Made by a program: the position numbers and the translations under genes. The notes under the pieces are model-generated. The model was not told where the DNA came from. It searched no databases and was given only the letters and a program-made list of their open reading frames with translations. Below are positions 42,432 through 50,246 of a stretch of DNA of 64,000 bases, in pieces; positions within the stretch are counted from its first letter, which is position 1; each line of letters starts with the position of its first letter. Source of the stretch: Gammaproteobacteria bacterium (lineage in GTDB: Bacteria > Pseudomonadota > Gammaproteobacteria > Arenicellales > JAANXG01); contig JAHEKE010000004.1 of the NCBI GenBank assembly GCA_024638505.1, positions 1 through 64,000 of the forward strand, written 5' to 3'.

Positions 42432-45389
42432 ATGGCGCATCTAGATCCTTTAGCGGCCGGTACCAAAGTTGGTAATTACCAGATTATCGAGGCGGTGGAC
42501 ATCAACAGCCACAGCGTCGTCTACTGCGCGCGCGTTAATGACTCTACGGAAGAGGTGCTGTTACAGGAGTTCGCCCCGGGCGACCTAGTCAGTCGACAGA
42601 GCGGTGATCGGACCGTTCGCCCGCTGCAGGGCAAAGAAAAAATATTTGAAGACAGCTTGTCGCTGTTTTTACAGGAAGCCAGGATTCTATCTCAAATCCG
42701 CGATCCATATATTGCGCGGGTAAGAGAGTACACCGAGGCCCGGGGTACGGCCTTTATTGTCATGGAGTTGGAACAAGGTCAGTCACTCGATGATCACCTA
42801 AAACGTGTGGGAAGGCTCGATGAGCGAGCACTGCGGCAGCTGTTCGTATCATTACTGAAGGGGCTTCGTGTTATTCATGAACATCATCTTCTACACAGGG
42901 ATATCAACCCCAAAAACATATTTTTACGCGATACAGGACCACCCGTAATCCTTGGCTTTGGCAGCACACAGCGCGCTCTCGCGGGTACGGAAATAAAATC
43001 GGAGAACCGCGTGACTCCGGGGTTCAGCCCCTTGGAGCAGTACCATGAAGAGGGGAATCTGGGGCCGTGGACTGATCTGTATGCGCTGGGGGCAGTGCTG
43101 TATAAAGCAATGCGCGGCAGCACGCCGGTTGAAGCACCCGAGCGCGTCGCCGCCGTAGCGGAGGGCAAGCCGGACCCGCTCATCTCCGCTGCGGAGAGCG
43201 GTGGCGATGATTACCAGGCCAGCCTGTTGCAGGGGATCGACTGGCTACTCAACCCGTTCATCGACCAACGGCCTAAATCTGTCAGTGAGATCCTGGGCCC
43301 CACAGCCGAAACCCAACGCCCGCCTGCGAGTGTGGGAAAAAAGCCAGGCGCGGTGTCACAGACTCCCGCCTTGTCCTCCACTGAAAAAATCGCTCCAGTA
43401 CCGCAGCGCGATTTGGATCTGGGCTCTCCCCGACTGTATGCGGATCCTTCGTCTCGAATCGGCACCGAGCCGATTTCCAGCAGACGCGCAAGTAATTATC
43501 TCGCCGGACTCATCGTCGCAGTTTTTATCATCGCAGTCGGTACCTTCACCTTCTGGCCTCAGATCAAGTCAATCACCGACGGCGAAGAGCAAGCAGCAAA
43601 AACACCAACCACGATTGAGGGGACGAAAATACCGGACAATATCCTGGAACAGCCTCTGCCTGATGAGAGCCAGCCGCCAGAGCCGCCTGAGTCACTCACG
43701 TTTACGCGAGAGGAAGATAAACTGAGGGCGGAGCAGTACCGAAAAATCGAAGAATACGACAACAGGATCCGCAGACTGCTGGAGTCTGCTCGAGCCAAGT
43801 TCCTCGTTGGCAAGCTTATCCTCCCCGAGCGCAACAACGCACTGGTTGACTATCGGGCCATACTGAAAATTGATGAGGACAATGTTGATGCGCTGCAGGG
43901 CATAGAAGAAATCGCAAGCTCGATGTTCAATCGTGCACAAACCGAGTTGCAGCAAGGCGAGTTGGAAGCCTCGCTGAAGACGCTGAACGCGATGCAGCAG
44001 AACGGGCTCGACAGCGCCGGTGTCGATGCACTCAGAATGGAGATAGACAAGCTATGGGAACGAAAAGAGGTAGAGGAAGAACGCGCTAAACTGCTTGCGG
44101 AACAGCAGCGTATTGAGCAGGAAAGAGCAGCCGAAGAGGGACACGCCAAACAGGCGGAGCCTGCCGCCGAACAGGCAAGGCTGGGACCAGAAAAACGTGC
44201 TGAACAGGAGCGGATTGAGCGGGAAGCTCAGGCGGCGGAGCAGGCGCGCGTGGAGCAGGAAATTCGCGCCGAAACCGAGCGCCTCAAGCAGGAGGTGCAG
44301 GCCGCCGAAGAGCCGCGCCAGGAACAGCAGGAACAGGCGGAGCAGACGCGCGTGGAGCAGGAAATTCGCGCTGAAACCGAGCGCCTTAAACAGGAGGCAC
44401 TGGCCGCCGAAGAGCAACGGCGGGAACAGGAAAAACAGGCGCAACAGGCGCGCGTGGAACAGGAAATTCTGGCGCAGCAGGCAGAGCTGGAACAGGCCCG
44501 GTCGGCTCGCATCGAGGAACTGCTCGCCAGTGCAACAACTGCCTTAGCGGGCGGATTAACAGATGCCTCGGCAGAGACAGCGTTAACCCACTATCGTCAA
44601 GTGCTGTCCATTGATCCTACCCACGCAGCTGCTCAGGCGGGGATCACCGAGATTGTCGAACACTATATCGAAATCGCTAACCGCGCCCTAGCCCTGGATC
44701 AGTTCGAACAAGTAGAAAACCGCCTGCTGCTTATCTCCGCTATAGACCCCGCTCACCCCGCGGTGAACCTGCTGCGCAATCAATTAAAAATAAGGCGCGA
44801 GGCATTTGCCCAATCTCAGTTAAAGCAGGAGCGCGAAAGAGAATTAGAGCGAGCGGCTCAGGAAAAAGCACAGCAGGAAATGCTCAAGCAAAAAGAAAAA
44901 GAGCTTGAGCAGCGTACACTTGCGCAGGGAATCAATGCATACTACCGAGGTGAGTACTCCACCGCTCTCGATTTACTGCTGCCTCTTGCTGAACAAGGTA
45001 ACAATAGGGCCCAGTTCAGAGTGGGCGTAATGTACCTGCGGGGACGCGGCGCGGAGAGAAATACCGACACCGGCACAGCCTGGATACGGCGGGCGTTTCC
45101 TGCCGTGCAGTCCGCAGCGACATCAGGTGAAGCCTGGGCACAAGCAGATATGGGATCACTGTACGAGACCGGCCTGCTGGTGGCACAGAACAACGAAGAG
45201 GCAGTGCGCTGGTACAAGCTGGCGGCAGATCAGGGTTATGCCGGAGCACAGACAAACCTGGGTACGATGTATGCTACTGGGAGCGGCGTAGCGAAAAGTC
45301 GGGACGAGGCAATTAAGTGGCTGAAGCGCGCCGCCGCGCAGGGCGATAAAGTCGCGCAAAAAAATTTGAATGCCCTTGGCATTCAGTAA
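42432..45389 (+). CDS. Membrane pseudokinase with coiled coil, TPR and Sel1 repeats
   Basis: 985 residues. A Ser/Thr kinase-like domain (about 15-290) keeps the catalytic-loop HRDINPKN (D157, N162) but lacks a Gly-rich loop, has Q45 at the VAIK lysine (EVLLQEFAP), and reads GFG (G175) instead of DFG. It is therefore probably inactive. One membrane helix follows (about 355-376), then a Glu/Gln/Ala-rich coiled coil with repeated units (about 540-690), TPR-like repeats, and C-terminal Sel1 repeats (GNNRAQFRVGVMYLRG, GYAGAQTNLGTMYATG). Likely a scaffold or sensor. The next gene starts 24 bases later. Confidence 0.85.
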   Translation: MAHLDPLAAGTKVGNYQIIEAVDINSHSVVYCARVNDSTEEVLLQEFAPGDLVSRQSGDRTVRPLQGKEKIFEDSLSLFLQEARILSQIRDPYIARVREYTEARGTAFIVMELEQGQSLDDHLKRVGRLDERALRQLFVSLLKGLRVIHEHHLLHRDINPKNIFLRDTGPPVILGFGSTQRALAGTEIKSENRVTPGFSPLEQYHEEGNLGPWTDLYALGAVLYKAMRGSTPVEAPERVAAVAEGKPDPLISAAESGGDDYQASLLQGIDWLLNPFIDQRPKSVSEILGPTAETQRPPASVGKKPGAVSQTPALSSTEKIAPVPQRDLDLGSPRLYADPSSRIGTEPISSRRASNYLAGLIVAVFIIAVGTFTFWPQIKSITDGEEQAAKTPTTIEGTKIPDNILEQPLPDESQPPEPPESLTFTREEDKLRAEQYRKIEEYDNRIRRLLESARAKFLVGKLILPERNNALVDYRAILKIDEDNVDALQGIEEIASSMFNRAQTELQQGELEASLKTLNAMQQNGLDSAGVDALRMEIDKLWERKEVEEERAKLLAEQQRIEQERAAEEGHAKQAEPAAEQARLGPEKRAEQERIEREAQAAEQARVEQEIRAETERLKQEVQAAEEPRQEQQEQAEQTRVEQEIRAETERLKQEALAAEEQRREQEKQAQQARVEQEILAQQAELEQARSARIEELLASATTALAGGLTDASAETALTHYRQVLSIDPTHAAAQAGITEIVEHYIEIANRALALDQFEQVENRLLLISAIDPAHPAVNLLRNQLKIRREAFAQSQLKQERERELERAAQEKAQQEMLKQKEKELEQRTLAQGINAYYRGEYSTALDLLLPLAEQGNNRAQFRVGVMYLRGRGAERNTDTGTAWIRRAFPAVQSAATSGEAWAQADMGSLYETGLLVAQNNEEAVRWYKLAADQGYAGAQTNLGTMYATGSGVAKSRDEAIKWLKRAAAQGDKVAQKNLNALGIQ

Positions 45390-45412
45390 GTATTTAATCA
45401 ATAGGTGAAATC

Positions 45413-46870
45413 ATGCAGTTAAACGACGAGTCCTTATTCAAACAGCAGTGTTTGGTTGCCGGTCAATGGCGCAGTTCCACAAGCGGCAACGTCATAGAAG
45501 TCAGTAATCCGGCCAGCGGAGAAATCATCGGCACCGTCCCCGCCATGACCACCGAAGAAATACAAGAGACAATCGATCAGGCAGAGGCAGCCTGGTCGCC
45601 GTGGCGTCGGCTGACGGCGAAAGAAAGGGCGGCTCGACTGCGCACCTGGTATGAGCTGATCGTACAGAATCAAGAGGACATCGCCACGCTGATGACAACA
45701 GAACAGGGTAAACCCCTGCAAGAGGCGCGCGGTGAAACACTGTATGCGGCCTCTTTTGTCGAATGGTTCGGTGAAGAGGCTAAGCGCATTTATGGTGATG
45801 TAATCAATCATCCCTTACCCGGGAAACGGATTGTGGTGATCAAGCAGGGCATCGGCCTGACTGCGGCCATCACGCCGTGGAATTTCCCAGCTGCTATGAT
45901 TACCCGAAAATGCGCACCGGCTCTGGCCGCGGGGTGTCCGGTAATTGTAAAGCCCGCAAAACAAACACCGTTCACCGCTCTGGCGCTGGCCGAGCTGGCA
46001 CACCGGGCGGGGTTCCCTCCCGGCACCGTCAACGTGGTAACCGGGCCGGCAGGTGATATCGGCACCGCTCTCACCACCAATCCAAAAGTCCGCAAGCTGA
46101 GCTTTACCGGATCGACCGAGATTGGCAAATTGCTGATGTCGCAGTGCGCCGAAACGGTAAAGAAAGTCTCTTTGGAGCTTGGCGGTAACGCACCCTTCAT
46201 CGTATTCGACGACGCCGATATCGACGACGCCGTGACGGGCGCAATGGCATCCAAGTACCGCAATGCGGGTCAGACCTGTGTTTGCGCCAATCGAATTCTG
46301 GTGCAGGATGCGGTATATGAAGAATTTTCTGAAAAGTTATCTGCTGCCGTATCGAAGTTAAAAGTCGGAAACGGGCTGGAGCCCGATGTCGAACAGGGAC
46401 CGCTGATTGATATGGCTGCCGTTGAAAAAGTAGAGCTGCATATTGAAGATGCGCTGAAGCACGGCGCTGCCGTTGCGGTCGGGGGAGAGCGGCACGAATT
46501 GGGCGGCTCGTTTTTTAAACCAACCGTATTGACTCAGGTCAGCCCGAGCATGCTGATCAATCGCGAAGAAACGTTTGGCCCGGTCGCCCCACTGATACGC
46601 TTCGGTGATGAAGATGAAGCGATAAGCATCGCAAATGATACAGAATTCGGCCTGGCCGGGTATTTTTTCAGTCGCGATATCGGCCGGGTTTGGCGCGTAG
46701 CCGAGGCCCTGGAATACGGCATTGTCGGAATCAATGAGGGCATTATATCAAATGAGGTGGCTCCATTTGGCGGAGTGAAGGAATCCGGCATCGGCCGCGA
46801 GGGGTCTAAGTACGGAATTGAAGAATTTATCGAAATCAAGTACCTCTGTTTGGGCGGAATAGACAGCTGA
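45413..46870 (+). CDS. gabD: NAD(P)-dependent succinate-semialdehyde dehydrogenase
   Basis: A 485-residue aldehyde dehydrogenase of the GabD type. Cofactor motif ITPWNFPAAMITRK, catalytic Glu in SLELGGNAPF, and nucleophile Cys in NAGQTCVCANR. It oxidises succinic semialdehyde to succinate, the last step of GABA breakdown; GABA would arise from arginine (aru route) or putrescine. No gabT is adjacent. The Shine-Dalgarno sequence AGGTGA precedes the ATG. Confidence 0.93.
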   Translation: MQLNDESLFKQQCLVAGQWRSSTSGNVIEVSNPASGEIIGTVPAMTTEEIQETIDQAEAAWSPWRRLTAKERAARLRTWYELIVQNQEDIATLMTTEQGKPLQEARGETLYAASFVEWFGEEAKRIYGDVINHPLPGKRIVVIKQGIGLTAAITPWNFPAAMITRKCAPALAAGCPVIVKPAKQTPFTALALAELAHRAGFPPGTVNVVTGPAGDIGTALTTNPKVRKLSFTGSTEIGKLLMSQCAETVKKVSLELGGNAPFIVFDDADIDDAVTGAMASKYRNAGQTCVCANRILVQDAVYEEFSEKLSAAVSKLKVGNGLEPDVEQGPLIDMAAVEKVELHIEDALKHGAAVAVGGERHELGGSFFKPTVLTQVSPSMLINREETFGPVAPLIRFGDEDEAISIANDTEFGLAGYFFSRDIGRVWRVAEALEYGIVGINEGIISNEVAPFGGVKESGIGREGSKYGIEEFIEIKYLCLGGIDS

Positions 46871-46873
46871 GCA

Positions 46874-47587
46874 ATGAAGCTGTTTGCCGGCACCAGCGGC
46901 TACAGTTACCAGGAGTGGAAGGGCAAATTTTACCCAGATAAACTGGCGGCGAATCAGATGCTTCGATTTTACGCCGGGTGCATGCCTGCGGTTGAGATCA
47001 ACAACACTTTCTACCGTATGCCGAAAAAAGAAATGCTCAGAACCTGGAGACGCCAGGTTCCGGATCATTTTCGCTTCTCGATCAAAGCGTCACAAAGGAT
47101 CTCTCACAGAAAACGGCTGCAGGATGCGGGGCAGGAGGTCGGTTATTTGTTCGACACGCTGCAGGTGCTGGGTGAATCTCTAGGTGTAGTTTTGTTTCAA
47201 ATGCCGCCTAACTTTAGAAAGGATACGGAAACCCTGCGCCGTTTCCTCGACCTGCTGCCACCGGCTGTGCCCTGTGCCTTTGAATTCCGCCACGGGTCAT
47301 GGTTTGAACAAGACGTTTTTGACGTACTAACTGCACACAACAAAATATTGTGCATCGCCGATGAGAGCAACGCACGCTTCGATGAGATTGTTCGAACTGC
47401 AGATATTGGTTATTTCAGACTTCGCCGTGTGCAGTACTCCAGATCCGATTTAACCCGCTGGGCGGAATCCCTGTTGAGAGAAAACTGGACCCAATGTTAC
47501 GTGTTTTTCAAACACGAGGATGAATGCGGTGGACCGGAGCTTGCCCAGACATTCATGCATATTATCGAAAATTTACAGGCGACCTGA
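46874..47587 (+). CDS. DUF72-family protein
   Basis: 237 residues starting KLFAGTSGYSYQEWKGKFYP, the DUF72 hallmark, with the barrel-like segments FRFSIKASQRISHRKRL and CAFEFRHGSWFEQDVF. Family function is unknown. It begins 3 bases after the gabD stop, so the two are co-transcribed. Confidence 0.9.
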   Translation: MKLFAGTSGYSYQEWKGKFYPDKLAANQMLRFYAGCMPAVEINNTFYRMPKKEMLRTWRRQVPDHFRFSIKASQRISHRKRLQDAGQEVGYLFDTLQVLGESLGVVLFQMPPNFRKDTETLRRFLDLLPPAVPCAFEFRHGSWFEQDVFDVLTAHNKILCIADESNARFDEIVRTADIGYFRLRRVQYSRSDLTRWAESLLRENWTQCYVFFKHEDECGGPELAQTFMHIIENLQAT

Positions 47588-47606
47588 TCACGCCAGATTG
47601 TAAGGC

Positions 47607-48374
47607 TCATGCCTGTCGCAGTATCCCGCGCAGAGTCGGAACATCGAACTGGTAAGCGTCCGCATACTCGACTGCACGCTGTAACCGCTTTTTCGCTGCC
47701 CGACCAAGACAAGCATGTTCTGGGTCTCCGTTAAACGCTACCAACATAGCTGTAATCAGTTTTTCACGATCTAGATCATGCGGCTGTATCAGCGCGCGCT
47801 GAAGTTCAAACACCTCTCCCGCCACTTGTCGGGCCAGCGCTTCATGCCTTGACCAGAGTTCCCCCACCGTACCACCCACCTTCAAACCGCAGATGTTGGC
47901 TACCAGGATATAAAGATTCTTTCGAACCAGTTCAAACAGCATCCTCTGTTCATCCTCAACAATGGCCGACGGAATATCCAAGCCAGCCAAAACTTGTTGC
48001 AGCAGCCCGGCGTAGGGTCCGCAAATCGGCGACGGTAAGATCACCTTGATGTCCTGGCCTTTCTTTTTTTCGAACCAAACCGACATCACTGTCGGATACA
48101 GAAGTTGGTGCCGCTGCCAGTCCCGCGGTAAAAGCTCGTTCTGCATCAGAGCAGCACGATCACGCCAGACAGTCGGCAGGTTATGCAGAATCGCAAATAA
48201 ATCCTCTTCTCCTACACAGATAAGTACCAATTTCGGCGCCGGCATCGATTTGCTTACTTTGTGCTGATCCGTATCGCGCACAACCGGATAGACAGGATAT
48301 CCGGCGTGGAGAAAGGCACGCGCAAACACGCCGCCCATCTCTCCTATCCCTATTATGACAATGGTGTTGCTCAT
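47607..48374 (-). CDS. NAD(P)-binding Rossmann-fold protein (ketopantoate-reductase-like)
   Basis: About 255 residues from ATG 48374 (SNTIVIIGIGEMGGVFARAFLHAGY), with a GxGxxG dinucleotide motif. The rest resembles the all-alpha C-terminal dimerisation domain of ketopantoate reductase or 6-phosphogluconate-dehydrogenase-like proteins. The usual catalytic Lys is not obvious. It lies downstream of the MerR-TPR gene on the same strand. Substrate unknown. Confidence 0.6.
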   Translation of the reverse strand: MSNTIVIIGIGEMGGVFARAFLHAGYPVYPVVRDTDQHKVSKSMPAPKLVLICVGEEDLFAILHNLPTVWRDRAALMQNELLPRDWQRHQLLYPTVMSVWFEKKKGQDIKVILPSPICGPYAGLLQQVLAGLDIPSAIVEDEQRMLFELVRKNLYILVANICGLKVGGTVGELWSRHEALARQVAGEVFELQRALIQPHDLDREKLITAMLVAFNGDPEHACLGRAAKKRLQRAVEYADAYQFDVPTLRGILRQA

Positions 48375-48431
48375 AAAACTGCACACTAATGAAGATCGCG
48401 GCGCGCTAACGCGCGCCATACTGATTGTGGT

Positions 48432-49262
48432 CTAGCAGACAAGCTTCTTGTAAGCGTTTAGATGCCGGACTGCAGACTGCTTATCTCCAGTCTCTTCATA
48501 TAGGCGGGCCAGATTATAGTGCGCATCGCTAAAATCACGGTCCAGCACTAAAGCCTTACGATACGCTGAAAAGGCGTTCTCGACGGCACCCAGGTTCTCC
48601 TGCACCACTCCCAGATTAAACCATGCGATAACATTGTCTGCATTGATCTTCAGCGCTATATTGAACAGGCGCAGCGCCTCCTGGGTTTCACCTGCGATAT
48701 GCGCCAGTCTGCCCAAGTTGACCCAGGCATCAGCATGCTCGGGATCCCTTTCAGTAGCCAGAACGTACAGCCTTTTCGCGCCTTCGAGGTCATTGATCAT
48801 TTCCAGATCGATACCAAGATCGTACAAGTCGTCAGCGCTGGTTGCCGACTCATGTGCGATTCGCGCCGCCGCTTTAACCATGGGAGCCACCTCACGGGTG
48901 AGCGACGACATTGAAAAATCGATCTGGATCTGACCGGATTTCGGGTCCCATAGAGAGTCCTTCTCTCGCACCAGAACGTTTCGTCCCTCCACCAGGACGC
49001 GCACCGAGCTCAAGGACTTACCCGCCGGCAACCGCGCTTTCAGCATGCGCAGCGCACGGGCAATTGCCTGCCCACTAGCATGGGCTTCCCGCAGCTGCTT
49101 GGCCATGCGCAGCAGGACCATGTCCTGGAAGCTGTACCTGTATCGATAATGCGGCTGATGCCCTTCGGCCGCGTTAAGCAGGCCGGTTTTCACGAACGAG
49201 CGAACCTGGTCAGGCTTCAGGCCAACCAAATCCGCAACCTCGTTGGTAGAGTATCCAGTCAT
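48432..49262 (-). CDS. MerR-type HTH protein with TPR domain
   Basis: 276 residues. The N-terminal MerR-like winged helix (STNEVADLVGLKPDQVRSFVKTGLL, about 5-75) is followed by a middle region and at least three TPRs (about 140-270): DAWVNLGRLAHIAGE, IAWFNLGVVQENLGA and DAHYNLARLYEETGD. It lacks the metal- or drug-binding domain of classic MerR. Ku is the upstream gene on the same strand (82-base gap), so it may regulate or scaffold the NHEJ system. Confidence 0.8.
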   Translation of the reverse strand: MTGYSTNEVADLVGLKPDQVRSFVKTGLLNAAEGHQPHYRYRYSFQDMVLLRMAKQLREAHASGQAIARALRMLKARLPAGKSLSSVRVLVEGRNVLVREKDSLWDPKSGQIQIDFSMSSLTREVAPMVKAAARIAHESATSADDLYDLGIDLEMINDLEGAKRLYVLATERDPEHADAWVNLGRLAHIAGETQEALRLFNIALKINADNVIAWFNLGVVQENLGAVENAFSAYRKALVLDRDFSDAHYNLARLYEETGDKQSAVRHLNAYKKLVC

Positions 49263-49344
49263 CGGATATGGAAGCTTGCCACAATCGGACCCCTCCCGAT
49301 GGTTAATGCCTTAATGCCTTATCCGGCCAGCGGCAGGGATTGTG

Positions 49345-50190
49345 CTAACGCGCCGCTGTTTTTTTCTTGGTGCTCACCTTCTTGCCTGCCCGCTTCGCCG
49401 GTTTTGGCTTGGCCTCCTCTTTCTTTCCGGCTGCGATACTGGCTTTTAAAGCCTCCATCATATCGATGATCTTATTTTCCGGTACATCAGTTGGCGTCAC
49501 TGTGATGTCCTCCCCATCTACTTTACGCTGTATCAACTCGAGCGTCTTTTCCCTGACTTCATCCCGGTAGTCTTGAGGTGTAAAAGAATCAGAGGAAGCC
49601 TGCTCAATCAGCTGAACAGCAAGCTGCAGCTCCTGCTCCCTTACCTCGGCCGCGTCTACCGGTACCTGGTCAAAGGATCGAACCTCATCAGCATACTTAA
49701 GCTGCTCCATGCATAAGCCATCGGCTAACGGCCTGACCATCACCAGGTACTGCTTACCCCGCGCAGCGTATTTCGCGATTGCCACCCTTCCCGTCTGCAG
49801 CAGCGCCTGGGAGAGTAAATGATAAGCGCGCGTGGCGCCCTTGTCAGGAGCGAGGTAGTAAACTTTGTCCAGATACAGGCGGTCCACCTGATTCGCCTGC
49901 ACGAACTCGACGATGTCGATGGTGTGCGTGGCCGCGGCTTCCAGGACTTTAAGCTCGTCAGCGGTGAATAGGACGTACTGATCTTTAGCGAATTCGTAAC
50001 CTTTCACGATCTCTTCCTTGGGAACAACTTCCCCGGTCTTGGCTGATATCATCTGCTGCTTCAATCTCGATCCGTCTCTGCGGTCTATTTGATTGAAACG
50101 AATGGACGCACCAGATTCCGCAGCAGAGAACAGTTTGACCGGAATGGAGACCAGTCCGAATGAAATGTTTGCGCTTGAAAGTGCCCTCAT
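49345..50190 (-). CDS. ku: Ku protein of bacterial non-homologous end joining
   Basis: About 281 residues from ATG 50190. The Ku core is clear: ANISFGLVSIPVKLFSA, FNQIDRRDGSRLKQQ, KGYEFAKDQYVLFTADEL and DKVYYLAPDKGATRAYHLL. A Lys-rich C-terminal tail follows (KPAKRAGKKVSTKKK), which in other Ku proteins helps DNA binding. It forms a homodimeric ring at double-strand ends and recruits LigD, encoded divergently 56 bases away. Confidence 0.96.
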   Translation of the reverse strand: MRALSSANISFGLVSIPVKLFSAAESGASIRFNQIDRRDGSRLKQQMISAKTGEVVPKEEIVKGYEFAKDQYVLFTADELKVLEAAATHTIDIVEFVQANQVDRLYLDKVYYLAPDKGATRAYHLLSQALLQTGRVAIAKYAARGKQYLVMVRPLADGLCMEQLKYADEVRSFDQVPVDAAEVREQELQLAVQLIEQASSDSFTPQDYRDEVREKTLELIQRKVDGEDITVTPTDVPENKIIDMMEALKASIAAGKKEEAKPKPAKRAGKKVSTKKKTAAR

Positions 50191-50211
50191 AACAACATGT
50201 TCTAAGTTGTT
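50191..50211. promoter_or_regulatory. Inverted repeat between ku and ligD (possible operator)
   Basis: AACAAC (50191-50196) and GTTGTT (50206-50211) are perfect arms with a 9-base spacer, directly next to the ku start. A weak minus-strand promoter (TTGTGG, 18 bases, TATTAT) lies just beyond. A shared operator or a leader hairpin is possible; neither is proven. Confidence 0.3.
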
Positions 50212-50246
50212 GATAATATTTGTAAGAATGATATAACCACAATCCC

